Source of the DNA: Bacillus sp. CHD6a
Lineage (GTDB): Bacteria > Bacillota > Bacilli > Bacillales > Bacillaceae_I
Length of the DNA: 64,000 nucleotides
Reading direction: 5' to 3'
Assembly (NCBI RefSeq): GCF_001293645.1
Contig: NZ_LBMD01000008.1
Location: 59,102 to 123,101 of the forward strand
Shown: positions 16,414-26,982 of the stretch, one piece after another
How the letters are laid out: every line of letters starts with the position of its first letter
Position numbering within the stretch: the first letter of the stretch is position 1
The notes under the pieces: model-generated
Told to the model about the DNA's origin: nothing
Databases searched by the model: none
The model's input: the letters and a program-made list of their open reading frames with translations, nothing else
Position numbers and translations under genes: made by a program

Positions 16414-18816
16414 CTAATCTTCATCCATAAAATCATATGGACTGACATTTTCCATGCCAATGTTGGCATCTCTCCAAAACGGAATCTCTTGTAGAACGGG
16501 ATCTATGACGTCGTTGTCTGGTAAAACATCGGACTGTTTTATTTGTAGCCTTTCTTTTAAGGATGTTTGCCTTGCCATTTCATCCGCACGTTGCACGCCA
16601 AGCTTTAATGCTTCTTCTTCTCCACACAGAATTAAAAAGCGCTTAGCACGTGTGACAGCTGTATAGAGTAAATTCCGTCGTAACATCCTATAATAGCTTT
16701 TCACTATAGGCAATACAACAATTGGGAATTCACTTCCTTGGGACTTATGTATAGAACAGCAATAGGCATGAGTTATCTGTCCGAGATCTTGTTTGGTGTA
16801 AGTTACTTCATTTCCATCAAAGGAGACAATGACCATGTCTTGTTTTTCCGTATTTTCTTTTGCATAAAAGATGGAAACCACTTCTCCGATGTCTCCGTTG
16901 AAAACATTACTTTCTGGTTGATTGACAAGTTGCAGTACTTTATCACCCGTTCGGTACACTACATTCCCAAAACTCAATTCTCGCCGTTGGTCACTTTTGG
17001 GATTAAAAAGTTCCTGAAGCATTTCATTTAGTTTATCTATACCGGCAGTTCCTCTATACATAGGAGCAAGCACCTGTATATCACGCGCCGTATAGCCCTT
17101 GCTTTGCGCGTTTGCACATACTTTTTTTACAACGTCTAATAATTGCGACTGTCCACATTTTATAAAGGATCGGTCCTTCTGACCAGATGAAATGTCTGCT
17201 GGCACTACACCGGCTTTCATGTCGTGGGCCAACTCAATGATCGATGAACCATCTGCCTGTCTGTAAATGTCAGTCAGCTGCACGGTAGGGATTACTTTAG
17301 ATGCTAGTAAATCCTTTAACACTTGTCCGGGACCAACGGAAGGAAGTTGATCTTCATCTCCCACCAATACGACCTGTATATCCTCAGGTAGTGATTTAAA
17401 CAGTTGATTGGCAAGCCATATATCCACCATTGACACTTCATCCACAATGAGTAGCTTTCCTGATATGGGGTTTTCTTCGTCATGTTGAAACCCTTCAGAG
17501 CCATTCCAACCGAGTAACCTGTGAATAGTCAAAGAAGGAAGCCCAGTCGCTTCGCTCATTCGTTTGGCAGCACGGCCTGTTGGGGCGACAAGCATAATCG
17601 GAAAAGGATCATCTTTGCTGTAATCATTAGGTTCCAAGGAACAACCATGAAGGTCTGCGTACAATTCTACGATTCCTTTGATAACGGTCGTTTTACCTGT
17701 CCCTGGTCCACCCGTTAAAAGAAGCATGGGCGTCATTAATGCTTGCTGTATGGCTTCTTTTTGCGAAGGAGCATACTGAACCTTCAGTCTGTCTTCTAAC
17801 TCCCCTAAAGCAAGTAAGAACTCTGACTCGGGAAATTGGTCAGCATATTGCGTCTGCTCCATTACCCTTTTAATATTCGTAACCACCCCTTGCTCTGAAA
17901 AATAGAGACTAGGTAAATAAACCTTTCCTTCTTCCGCTTTAAGTTTTCCTTCTTCTGTTAGTTGCATAATTTCCCGAGAAATGTCAGACTCTGCGACTAG
18001 GCCATGCTGCTTTTCGTTTAAAAGTCTGACGACCGCTTCCGTAAGCTGGTCTTCATGCACGTAACAATGACCTTCTTGCATGGAATGTTGTTCGAGCATA
18101 TACAAGCAGCCGGCCCTGATGCGATCTGGATGATTTCCAGATATACCGAAGTGATTTCCGAGTTCATCTGCTCTGGCAAAACCAATACCCTCTACAGTTT
18201 CCACAAGCTCGTACGGGTTTTTCTGCAGCGTTTCAATCGTTTGATCCTTATAGGCCTGATAAATCTTCATCGACAATTGCGGGCCAAAACCAAACTGTGA
18301 CAGGGCAATCATGACCTGTTCTAACCCTTGATGCTCCATCAACGTATCATACAGCAGTTTCGCTTTATCACCGGCAAGCTTTGGAATAGAATCAAGGACA
18401 GAAGGATTCTCCAGTATTTTGGAAATGGCATTTTCTCCAAGCCCATCTGCAATCTTCTCCGCCGTCTTTCTACCAATTCCTGAAAACAAATCACTTGAAA
18501 GATACTGGACAATACCGTGTCTTGTTTGTGGAATGTCTTTACGAAAGTGCTCCACATGAAACTGAAGACCAAACCGAGGATGTTCCTTCATCTGTCCGAA
18601 AAATATGTATGTCTCGTCTTCATGAATGCGAGGGAAATAACCAGTAACGACCGCTTCTTTTTCTTCATAGGCAACATTCGTCTCCGTCACTCTGATCCGC
18701 ACTACAGAATACATATTAGATTCATTATGGAAGATAGTGACGAGATGCGATCCTTTAATAAACTTTTCATGTTCCTCGAATAAATCGAGAGAGGATTGTT
18801 GCTTTTGGTCCTTCAT
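16414..18816 (-). CDS. recD2: ATP-dependent DNA helicase RecD2
   Basis: An 800-residue superfamily 1B helicase of the RecD2/YrrC type, which works without RecBC. The N-terminal extension (about 1-330) contains helix-hairpin-helix-like repeats (SDLFSGIGRKTAEKIADGLG; PYELVETVEGIGFARADELG). The core has Walker A TGGPGTGKTT near 370, DEVSMVDIWL (motif II), and the C-terminal VTRAKRFLILCG (motif VI). It acts in replication-fork and recombination repair. The start follows GGAGGG. The gene lies 18 nt downstream of yrrB as in B. subtilis. Confidence 0.96.
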   Translation of the reverse strand: MKDQKQQSSLDLFEEHEKFIKGSHLVTIFHNESNMYSVVRIRVTETNVAYEEKEAVVTGYFPRIHEDETYIFFGQMKEHPRFGLQFHVEHFRKDIPQTRHGIVQYLSSDLFSGIGRKTAEKIADGLGENAISKILENPSVLDSIPKLAGDKAKLLYDTLMEHQGLEQVMIALSQFGFGPQLSMKIYQAYKDQTIETLQKNPYELVETVEGIGFARADELGNHFGISGNHPDRIRAGCLYMLEQHSMQEGHCYVHEDQLTEAVVRLLNEKQHGLVAESDISREIMQLTEEGKLKAEEGKVYLPSLYFSEQGVVTNIKRVMEQTQYADQFPESEFLLALGELEDRLKVQYAPSQKEAIQQALMTPMLLLTGGPGTGKTTVIKGIVELYADLHGCSLEPNDYSKDDPFPIMLVAPTGRAAKRMSEATGLPSLTIHRLLGWNGSEGFQHDEENPISGKLLIVDEVSMVDIWLANQLFKSLPEDIQVVLVGDEDQLPSVGPGQVLKDLLASKVIPTVQLTDIYRQADGSSIIELAHDMKAGVVPADISSGQKDRSFIKCGQSQLLDVVKKVCANAQSKGYTARDIQVLAPMYRGTAGIDKLNEMLQELFNPKSDQRRELSFGNVVYRTGDKVLQLVNQPESNVFNGDIGEVVSIFYAKENTEKQDMVIVSFDGNEVTYTKQDLGQITHAYCCSIHKSQGSEFPIVVLPIVKSYYRMLRRNLLYTAVTRAKRFLILCGEEEALKLGVQRADEMARQTSLKERLQIKQSDVLPDNDVIDPVLQEIPFWRDANIGMENVSPYDFMDED

Positions 18817-18834
18817 GGGATTTCCCTCCGTTCC

Positions 18835-19491
18835 CTAGTTTTCTTCTGTCAGAATTTTTTTCGCATGTGCAGCCAGCATGTGATCTGCCTGTACGTCCAA
18901 TGCTTTATCCAGATTCTTCAACGCTTTTTCCCTGTTTTCTTGGTAAGCATAAGCAACACCCAAGTTGTAATAAGCATCCGCGTGCATTGGATCTAATTCT
19001 ACTACCTTTTTGAACTCCATTGTCGCTTCTTTAATCAGACCTTGTCCTGCTAAGCAAAGTCCATATTGAAATCTTGCCTCTGCATCTTCAGGTTTTAGTT
19101 CCGCTGAACGCTGAAAATATGGCAGCGCAAGCTTTGGCTGTTCAAATTGCAATAAGGTCATCCCTAACATAAAGAAGATATCACTGTCATTAACTCCTTT
19201 TTTCATCGCTAGTTCAAACTGGTCTTTTGCTTCATTCCATTTTTCAAGCTGATAATAGACATTTCCAAGCCCATAATGAGCAGTTCCGATTCCATCGTCT
19301 TTTTCCAGCGCACGTTCAAAAAACTTCATCGCTTTCTCAAGTTCACCAACCGCACTTAAAACATTTCCAAAATTCACATAGGCTACCGCATTATCCGGAT
19401 TTTCTTCAATCTCTTTTGAAAAAGCTGAAAGTGCCTCCTCGTATTTTCCTTCTTGAAGGTATTGAATACCTAATGCATTATTATCTTTCAT
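18835..19491 (-). CDS. yrrB: Tetratricopeptide-repeat protein YrrB
   Basis: A 218-residue protein made almost entirely of five to six 34-residue TPR units with the usual small/large residue pattern (for example AVAYVNFGNVLSAVGELEKA and DAYYNLGVAYAYQENREKAL). It probably serves as a protein interaction scaffold; in B. subtilis YrrB has been linked to this tRNA-thiolation/recD2 neighbourhood but its partner is not certain. It is followed after 18 nt by recD2, and preceded by the mnmA terminator. Confidence 0.92.
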   Translation of the reverse strand: MKDNNALGIQYLQEGKYEEALSAFSKEIEENPDNAVAYVNFGNVLSAVGELEKAMKFFERALEKDDGIGTAHYGLGNVYYQLEKWNEAKDQFELAMKKGVNDSDIFFMLGMTLLQFEQPKLALPYFQRSAELKPEDAEARFQYGLCLAGQGLIKEATMEFKKVVELDPMHADAYYNLGVAYAYQENREKALKNLDKALDVQADHMLAAHAKKILTEEN

Positions 19492-19539
19492 ATGTAATAC
19501 ACCTCATCCATTTAATCAGTCTTTTTAGTATATCATAGA

Positions 19540-19573
19540 GAAAACCTCCATTCCTTATGGAATCGAGGTTTTC
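19540..19573 (-). terminator. Terminator of mnmA
   Basis: Fifteen-bp stem with one mismatch, GAAAACCTCCATTCC (19540-19554) / GGAATCGAGGTTTTC (19559-19573), directly after the mnmA stop. It gives a TTTTCTCT tail on the minus strand. Confidence 0.8.
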
Positions 19574-19577
19574 ACTT

Positions 19578-20859
<1,282 letters not shown>

Positions 20860-20877
20860 TGAATATAATGGACTATT

Positions 20878-22026
20878 TTATTTATTTCGTGTTAGCCTTT
20901 TTACTACTTTGGCTGTTTCTTTGGCAGCGTGTGTGATGTCTTCGATTGTGTTTCCTAGTCCGAAGCTGAAGCGGATTGAGGAAGCAATTTTGTCTGAGTC
21001 TTTTCCGAACATGGCTACTAGGACATGGGAAGGATCGATGGAACCTGCTGTACATGCGGATCCGCTTGACACTGCAATACCTGCCAAATCCATGTTAACC
21101 AATAAGGACTCTACATTGGTCCCTGGAAAATATACATTCATCACATGCGGTAATGTTTCTTCTGAACCGCTGTTAACTTCGTAAGACACATCTTCTTCGC
21201 GCCAAACTTGTAGCATTGTTTCTTTAAAGCTGTTATACAATGCTACTTTTTCTTTTGCTTGCTCCATACTTATTTCAATCGCTGTTTTCAATCCGACAAT
21301 CCCAGCTACATTTTCGGTGCCTGCACGTCGTTTGCGTTCTTGTTCGCCGCCATAGGTCAGGTTGGAGAATGTTGTCCCAGACCTTGCATATAAGAAGCCA
21401 ACTCCTTTAGGACCGTTAATTTTATGGGAGGAAATGGAAAGAAAATCAATGCTTTGTTCTTCCACATGGATAGGAAGAAGCCCGAAAGCCTGTACAGCAT
21501 CTGTATGAAAATAAGCTTGATGTGCCTTCAACAGATCGCCAATTTCGTTAATAGGCTGAACCGAGCCTACCTCATTATTCCCATACATGATGGTGACAAG
21601 AATGGTTTGATCGGTAAGTGCAGCTTTTAAATCAGCTAATGTAATCTGTCCGTGTTGATCGACAGGCAAATACGTTATTTCAAATCCTTCTTTTTCTAAT
21701 TGTTCACATGTATGAAGAACCGCATGGTGTTCAATTTTCGTTGTAATGATATGATTACCACGCGTTCTGTTTGCTCGAGCAACTCCTATTATGGCTAAGT
21801 TGTCCGCTTCTGTTCCGCCACTTGTAAAAATGATTTCTGTCTCTCTCGCTCCGATGGAAGTGGCTGCAACGTGTCTTGCTTCATCAACAAGGTGCCTTGT
21901 TTTTCTTCCAAATGCATGGATACTAGAAGGATTTCCGAAATCCTCTCTCATGACAGGAAGCATACTATCGAGGACAGCTGGGTGCATGGGTGAAGTTGCC
22001 GCATGGTCTAAATAAATCTGTTTCAA
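20878..22026 (-). CDS. iscS: Cysteine desulfurase (IscS/YrvO type) for tRNA thiolation
   Basis: A 382-residue class V PLP aminotransferase. Key segments are YLDHAATSPMH at the start, TSGGTEADN, the PLP-lysine region SISSHKINGPKGVG near 200, and the active-site cysteine loop SSGSACTAGS near 325. It removes sulfur from cysteine and, in Bacillus, feeds MnmA encoded downstream. A TTG start follows GGAGG. It is transcribed after cymR with a 47-nt gap. A second desulfurase of this family is encoded at 62088 beside the nad genes, so the two probably serve different acceptors. Confidence 0.95.
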   Translation of the reverse strand: MKQIYLDHAATSPMHPAVLDSMLPVMREDFGNPSSIHAFGRKTRHLVDEARHVAATSIGARETEIIFTSGGTEADNLAIIGVARANRTRGNHIITTKIEHHAVLHTCEQLEKEGFEITYLPVDQHGQITLADLKAALTDQTILVTIMYGNNEVGSVQPINEIGDLLKAHQAYFHTDAVQAFGLLPIHVEEQSIDFLSISSHKINGPKGVGFLYARSGTTFSNLTYGGEQERKRRAGTENVAGIVGLKTAIEISMEQAKEKVALYNSFKETMLQVWREEDVSYEVNSGSEETLPHVMNVYFPGTNVESLLVNMDLAGIAVSSGSACTAGSIDPSHVLVAMFGKDSDKIASSIRFSFGLGNTIEDITHAAKETAKVVKRLTRNK

Positions 22027-22073
22027 TGAGGACGCCTCCTTTCTTACTAGTTAATGTTTCCTTGTTCCACTTC

Positions 22074-22490
22074 TTAAATGTAGAACATGTATGCTTCTTG
22101 ATCTCCGCCTTCATAATTGGCCAAATCATCAAGTGTTGTACTATCCAATACGTCTTTAACCGCATCACGGATCCGAATCCATAACTCTCGTTTGGCTGGT
22201 TCTTCGTCGTCAATTACTTCAACCGGGCTAATTGGGCCTTCGAGAACGCGAATGATATCCCCAGCCGTAATTTTCGTTGGTTCATCTGCTAAAATATAAC
22301 CACCATAAGCCCCTCTTATACTCTTTACTAGTCCAGCATTACGAAGAGGTGCGATTAATTGCTCTAAATAATGCTCCGATAGGTCGTGCGTTTGGGCAAT
22401 CGTTTTTAACGAAAGTGGACCTTCTCCTACATTTTTTGCGAGTTCAATCATTATCGTTAATCCGTAACGTCCTTTGGTTGAAATTTTCAT
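22074..22490 (-). CDS. cymR: Rrf2-family cysteine metabolism repressor CymR
   Basis: A 138-residue Rrf2 regulator, with winged-helix residues 1-80 (MKISTKGRYGLTIMIELAKN; HDLSEHYLEQLIAPLRNAG) matching Bacillus CymR. It lacks Fe-S cluster cysteines, as CymR does. With CysK it represses sulfur-uptake and cysteine synthesis genes when cysteine is plentiful. Position upstream of iscS-mnmA is the standard Bacillus order. The start follows AGAGGTG. Confidence 0.95.
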   Translation of the reverse strand: MKISTKGRYGLTIMIELAKNVGEGPLSLKTIAQTHDLSEHYLEQLIAPLRNAGLVKSIRGAYGGYILADEPTKITAGDIIRVLEGPISPVEVIDDEEPAKRELWIRIRDAVKDVLDSTTLDDLANYEGGDQEAYMFYI

Positions 22491-22522
22491 CTCCGAACAC
22501 CTCTACTCTTTCTATTCAATTT

Positions 22523-23197
22523 CTATATTTGAAAAGTTACCTCTTTATCTTTTTTATGTTGAATTTTATCAAGTAATGAGTCCGTTGCCCTTTGACAGGC
22601 AGGCAGCGTCAGGCCGACGATGCTCCCGATAGTAAGACTGAATAGTATGGTACCGATAAAGACAGGTCCACCTAACAGCCAACCTAAACATAATACTACT
22701 AATTCCATTCCTAATCTAATATATTGCACTTTCCAACCTGTCACTTCCGTCAAGGCTATCATTAGGCTATCTCTTGGCCCTGCACCGCAACGGGAGGAAA
22801 TATAGACACCAATTCCAACTCCGATGATTACTACACCTAACAAGAGCATGGTAAGCTTCCCGATAAACAGGTCTGGTGTGTGCAATTGTGGGATCATCAT
22901 ATACAAATCAATGAAGATACCAACCATCAGCATATTCAAGAAAGCTCCTAATGGAGGCAGCTTTTTCGTAATCATAGTAGAAATCATCAAAATAAAAAAA
23001 CCCACAATAATGGACCAGGTACCAATCGTGAGCCCGATTTGATAGAAAAGTCCAATGTGAAAGACATCCCATGGCGCACTGCCCAAGTCAGCACGTATCA
23101 TTAAAACAATTCCAAAGGCCATAATGAACAGTCCGACAAAATAGATGGCCCATTTTGCCAAAAACAACCTTCTGACTATACTCCGCTCTCCTTGCAT
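22523..23197 (-). CDS. YczE/YitT-like integral membrane protein
   Basis: A 224-residue protein with about five membrane spans. It has the IRADLGSAPWDVFHIGLFYQ-type segment (split near residues 30-50) and SSRCGAGPRDSLMIALTEVTG that define the YczE family. B. subtilis YczE supports bacillaene/surfactin-type secondary metabolism by an unknown mechanism; for this protein the function is unknown. Start uncertain: the ATG at 23197 has only a modest AGAGG site. It lies on the minus strand between cymR and the divergent rarA, an extra gene relative to the B. subtilis order as I recall it. Confidence 0.8.
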   Translation of the reverse strand: MQGERSIVRRLFLAKWAIYFVGLFIMAFGIVLMIRADLGSAPWDVFHIGLFYQIGLTIGTWSIIVGFFILMISTMITKKLPPLGAFLNMLMVGIFIDLYMMIPQLHTPDLFIGKLTMLLLGVVIIGVGIGVYISSRCGAGPRDSLMIALTEVTGWKVQYIRLGMELVVLCLGWLLGGPVFIGTILFSLTIGSIVGLTLPACQRATDSLLDKIQHKKDKEVTFQI

Positions 23198-23369
23198 GCA
23201 GCCTCTACCCTTCTGTCTTTACTCGTTTCTGTCTCTTTTTAAAATCTATCCTATTATAGCATAATTTCAAAGGTTTTACATTTTGTCTGTTTTGTTTTAA
23301 TGCATGATGCTAATTATGGTACAGTGGGGATAGGACACTAGATGTCATTGCACGCAGGAAGGTGTTTAA

Positions 23370-24641
23370 ATGAACAATAAACCACTGGCCTTTCGGATGA
23401 GGCCACGCACCATAGATGAAATGGTAGGTCAAGAGCATCTTGTAGGAGAAGGGAAAATCATTCAAAGAATGGTAAAAGCAAAACATCTCTCCTCTATGAT
23501 TCTTTACGGACCACCTGGGATAGGAAAAACGTCCATCGCCACAGCCATTGCCGGCAGTACACAATATGCATTCCGGACATTAAATGCGGTGGTACATAAT
23601 AAGAAAGACATGGAAATAGTGGCAGAAGAAGCGAAGATGTCAGGCAAGGTCATCCTTATCTTAGATGAAGTACACCGACTTGATAAGGCAAAACAAGACT
23701 TCCTGTTGCCTCACCTTGAAAATGGACGAATTGTCTTAATTGGGGCAACCACGAGCAACCCCTATCATGCCATTAATCCTGCCATTAGAAGCAGATGCCA
23801 AATTTTCGAGCTCCATCCTTTGTCTGTAGCGGAAATCAAACAAGTCATCACGCAGGCGTTGAAAGACGATGAACGAGGTTTAGGTGACTATCAAGTAGAA
23901 CTGCATGACGGAGCATTGGAGCATTTTGCGAATGGTTGCGGGGGAGATGTTCGCTCTGCGTTAAATGCATTGGAGCTAGCCGTACTTTCTACTACTCCAA
24001 ATGATGATAGAAAAATACTGATTGGGGTTGAAACAGCTGAAGAATGCCTGCAAAAGAAAAGCTTCTATCATGACAAAGACGGGGATGGGCATTATGACGT
24101 TTTATCTGCGTTTCAAAAGTCCATTCGCGGCAGTGATGTGGATGCAGCTCTTCATTATTTAGGCCGTTTGATTGAAGCTGGCGACCTGGTTAGCATAGGA
24201 AGAAGGCTGCTTGTCATTGCTTATGAGGATATTAGTCTTGCGAATCCACAAGCAGGTGCACGAACTCTCTCTGCTATAGAAGCGGCAGAAAGACTTGGAT
24301 TTCCAGAAGCAAGGATCCCTTTGGCAAATGCGGTTATTGAACTTTGCCTCTCTCCCAAGTCAAACTCCGCCTATAAAGCCCTGGATGAAGCCTTGACTGA
24401 CATCAGAAAAGGATTAGTAGGCGAAGTTCCTGCCCATCTGAAGGACGCACATTATAAAGGTGCAGCCGCATTAGGCAGAGGGGTTGAATATAAATATCCA
24501 CATGACTACCCTAGCGGATGGGTTGCTCAGCAATACTTACCAGACAAACTGAAACATAAATCCTATTATAAACCTAAAGACACGAGCAAATTCGAAACTG
24601 CCCTTGGTCAAATATATGAAAAAACGAAGAAGAAAAGATAA
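23370..24641 (+). CDS. rarA: Replication-associated recombination protein RarA (MgsA/YrvN)
   Basis: A 423-residue AAA+ ATPase. Walker A is YGPPGIGKTSIATAI near 48, Walker B ILDEVHRLDK near 95, sensor 1 LIGATTSNPY, and the C-terminal tetramerisation region ends with YPHDYPSGWVAQQYLPD, diagnostic of RarA/MgsA. It acts at stalled replication forks with SSB and RecA. The ATG follows GAAGGTG. Divergent from the YczE-like gene and followed by a strong terminator. Confidence 0.96.
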   Translation: MNNKPLAFRMRPRTIDEMVGQEHLVGEGKIIQRMVKAKHLSSMILYGPPGIGKTSIATAIAGSTQYAFRTLNAVVHNKKDMEIVAEEAKMSGKVILILDEVHRLDKAKQDFLLPHLENGRIVLIGATTSNPYHAINPAIRSRCQIFELHPLSVAEIKQVITQALKDDERGLGDYQVELHDGALEHFANGCGGDVRSALNALELAVLSTTPNDDRKILIGVETAEECLQKKSFYHDKDGDGHYDVLSAFQKSIRGSDVDAALHYLGRLIEAGDLVSIGRRLLVIAYEDISLANPQAGARTLSAIEAAERLGFPEARIPLANAVIELCLSPKSNSAYKALDEALTDIRKGLVGEVPAHLKDAHYKGAAALGRGVEYKYPHDYPSGWVAQQYLPDKLKHKSYYKPKDTSKFETALGQIYEKTKKKR

Positions 24642-24668
24642 GGGGGACGCGTTTCCCCCTTATTTTTT
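24639..24668 (+). terminator. Terminator of rarA
   Basis: TAAGGGGG (24639-24646) pairs with CCCCCTTA (24655-24662) and six T follow. The stop codon lies within the stem. Confidence 0.9.
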
Positions 24669-24751
24669 ATGTTAATCTAGTAAACTTTGTATATTCTTCG
24701 TCTTTTCTGGAAAAGATGGTAGAAAACGACCGTTTTAAGGAGTGGATTTGA

Positions 24752-25453
24752 ATGAAAGTAAGACAAGATGCATGGTCCCATGAAGATGATTTATTGCTTG
24801 CTGAGACTGTTTTACGATACATAAGAGATGGTGGTACACAACTTGCAGCTTTTGAAGAAGTAGGGGATGCCTTAAATAGAACATCGGCAGCATGTGGATT
24901 CAGATGGAATGCAGAAGTCAGAAAAAAATATGAACCTGCTGTAGCTATAGCAAAGAAACAACGAAAAGAGAAAAAGCGTGCGCAAGAAAAGCTAGCAAAA
25001 CAACAACAAAAAAGCGAATCTGTTACAGAAAAGAAAGCTAGCAATCAACCAATAGAAATGGAATGGCTCCCTGCACCAAAATTAGATGCTAATGAAAAGG
25101 TTAGCCTGCCATTTGAATACGAAATGGAAGAAGATGAAGAATACGCACCGCTTCCAGTGCGAAAAGAAAAAGCAACTGTAGCGGCACCTCCTTCCATTAC
25201 TCTTGAGGAATGTATTCACTTTTTGCAACATTTCCATCAACACCAGAATTCCGATTATCGGTTGCAGTTGGAAAGTGACAGGCTTCAAAAAGAGAATCAA
25301 TTACTCAAACAGAAAAACCAATCCCTTGAAAAGCAGCTTAAGAATTTAGAAGAACAACAAGTTGCGATAAACGAAGACTATGAAATGCTTGTCCAGATCA
25401 TGGACCGGGCAAGAAGATTGACCGGCAACAGTGTGCAAGATGAAGTGATGTGA
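24752..25453 (+). CDS. RsfA-family transcriptional regulator
   Basis: A 233-residue protein of the RsfA/YlbO family. The N-terminal Myb/SANT-like DNA-binding domain (about 1-60) reads RQDAWSHEDDLLLAETVLRY and SAACGFRWNAEVRKKYEPA. A Lys/Glu-rich linker and a C-terminal coiled coil (about 170-215) follow. RsfA of B. subtilis is a prespore-specific regulator under sigma-F; this paralogue may likewise act in sporulation, but its targets are unknown. The ribosome binding site AAGGAG is strong. Shorter than RsfA itself (about 258 aa) and longer than YlbO (about 193), so orthology is not settled. Confidence 0.85.
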   Translation: MKVRQDAWSHEDDLLLAETVLRYIRDGGTQLAAFEEVGDALNRTSAACGFRWNAEVRKKYEPAVAIAKKQRKEKKRAQEKLAKQQQKSESVTEKKASNQPIEMEWLPAPKLDANEKVSLPFEYEMEEDEEYAPLPVRKEKATVAAPPSITLEECIHFLQHFHQHQNSDYRLQLESDRLQKENQLLKQKNQSLEKQLKNLEEQQVAINEDYEMLVQIMDRARRLTGNSVQDEVM

Positions 25454-25460
25454 AACTGAA

Positions 25461-25495
25461 AACAAGGCCTCGTCATGAGTTGACGAGGCCTTGTT
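25461..25495. terminator. Bidirectional terminator between the rsfA-like gene and tcdA
   Basis: Perfect 15-bp inverted repeat AACAAGGCCTCGTCA (25461-25475) / TGACGAGGCCTTGTT (25481-25495) with a 5-nt loop, T-rich on the plus strand and TTTTC on the minus strand. It lies between convergent genes. Confidence 0.92.
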
Positions 25496-25502
25496 CTTTT
25501 TA

Positions 25503-26270
25503 TTATTGTTTTCCACCGACACGTTGAATTTTTACATCTTTCAATATGTCATTGATTACGTACCCGCCAAGGATAAGTCCCGCTACAGAAGGAACAAATG
25601 CATTGGAGGAAGGTGGCATTTTTGCTTTGCGAATTTCTGCATTATCATTTCCTACCGTTTTACGAACATCCTCACGAATGACAATTGGGCTTTCATCTGA
25701 AAATACTACTTTGATTCCACGGTGTATACCTTCTTTACGAAGGCGTGTGCGGATGACTTTTGCAATTGGATCTGTATGCGTTTTAGAGATATCCGCCATT
25801 TTAAAGCGTGTTGGATCCATTTTGTTTGCCGCTCCCATACTGGAGACCATTGGAATCTTGCGTTTTAAACACTCTTTCATTAGATGAATTTTATAAGAAA
25901 TTGTATCTGACGCATCAATCACATAATCCAAGCCGTAGCTGAAAAACTCCTCGTACGTTTCTTCGGTGTAAAACATTTTCAATGCAATTACTTCACAGTC
26001 AGGATTGATATCTTGAATACGTGCTTTCATTAGGTCCGCTTTTGGTTGACCCACCGTGGACATAAGTGCATGAATCTGACGGTTTACATTGGTAATATCC
26101 ACATCATCTTTATCTACCAAAATTAGGCGGCCGACGCCAGAACGTGCTAACGCTTCTGCTGAGAAAGAACCTACCCCGCCTATTCCTAAAACTGCAACCG
26201 TGCTATTTTTAAGGGTTTCTAAACCTTCTTTTCCTATTGCTAATTCGTTACGTGAAAATTGGTGTAACAC
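25503..26270 (-). CDS. tcdA: tRNA threonylcarbamoyladenosine dehydratase TcdA (YrvM)
   Basis: A 255-residue E1-like/ThiF-fold enzyme. It has the ATP site GIGGVGSFSAEALARSGVG near 30, VDKDDVDITNVNRQIHA, and the conserved SSMGAANKMDPTRF region. It converts t6A37 of ANN-decoding tRNAs to the cyclic form ct6A. A GTG start at 26270 has GGAG ten nt upstream and gives the same N-terminus as B. subtilis YrvM. Near 6S RNA and aspS as in B. subtilis, with an extra plus-strand gene and a tandem array in between. Confidence 0.95.
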   Translation of the reverse strand: MLHQFSRNELAIGKEGLETLKNSTVAVLGIGGVGSFSAEALARSGVGRLILVDKDDVDITNVNRQIHALMSTVGQPKADLMKARIQDINPDCEVIALKMFYTEETYEEFFSYGLDYVIDASDTISYKIHLMKECLKRKIPMVSSMGAANKMDPTRFKMADISKTHTDPIAKVIRTRLRKEGIHRGIKVVFSDESPIVIREDVRKTVGNDNAEIRKAKMPPSSNAFVPSVAGLILGGYVINDILKDVKIQRVGGKQ

Positions 26271-26469
26271 TGCATATCAACTCCATTTATCGCTTGTTTC
26301 ATTTTTATCATCTTTTAAAGATTGTACCCGAAATCGAATATAACATACTTTGCGTGAAAAGCAAGTAGTCGGATAGGAATTTTTCTTTTTTACGAATTGG
26401 GTTTCAATACCTTATAATGAAGGGAATAGTAACTGAATATTATTTTTTATTGAAAGAGGGGAGTTTGTA

Positions 26470-26898
26470 TTGAAGAATCTTTTAAAGGCCTTATCTTACT
26501 TCTTAGTTATTGGCAGTGGTTTAGTAACAATCTTTCGCTTAAACAAAACGAATAAACAGTTAATGGCAAGGGAAACAACATCTTTTCAAGTAAAGCAAAC
26601 ATTGGAAGCGATTGCTGCTACATTGGAGAAAACACAAGAAAGTGAGCGCAGTACTTCAGCAGAAGCCAAACAAAGCTCGTTGGATTCTGTTGAAAATGAA
26701 GATCTGACTTCAAAAGATGAGTTGAAACGAGAAGTAAAGGAAGAGGCTCCCCCATTAATAAAAGCAAACAAGAATGCTCGTGGTGAATACATTTATCACG
26801 TTCCAGGCGGCGTTTTCTATGACCGCACGACTCCAGTCGAATGGTTTCATACAGAAGAAGAGGCGCAGGCAAAGGGGTACAGAAAGTCGGCGAGATAA
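26470..26898 (+). CDS. Membrane-anchored protein with C-terminal sunset-like domain
   Basis: The 142-residue protein has an N-terminal membrane anchor (about 5-22), a Glu/Ser/Lys-rich spacer (50-95) and a C-terminal segment ARGEYIYHVPGGVFYDRTTP ending KGYRKSAR. The latter is the short module found at the C-terminus of thermonucleases and related secreted proteins (sunset domain). In those, a Cys or similar residue often occupies the position held here by WFHTEEEA. A TTG start follows GAGGGGAG. Function unknown; possibly cell-surface or DNA binding. A clear terminator follows. Confidence 0.75.
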   Translation: MKNLLKALSYFLVIGSGLVTIFRLNKTNKQLMARETTSFQVKQTLEAIAATLEKTQESERSTSAEAKQSSLDSVENEDLTSKDELKREVKEEAPPLIKANKNARGEYIYHVPGGVFYDRTTPVEWFHTEEEAQAKGYRKSAR

Positions 26899-26910
26899 AA
26901 GTTAAATGTG

Positions 26911-26946
26911 GTACAACCTTCATTTGGAGTGAGGGTTGTTTTTTTT
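26911..26946 (+). terminator. Terminator of the 142-aa gene
   Basis: ACAACCTTC and GAGGGTTGT arms (26913-26921 and 26931-26939) with a run of eight to nine T to 26946. Confidence 0.85.
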
Positions 26947-26982
26947 GTTCGTTTTGGAAATTTAAGACAATGATGATGAGGT

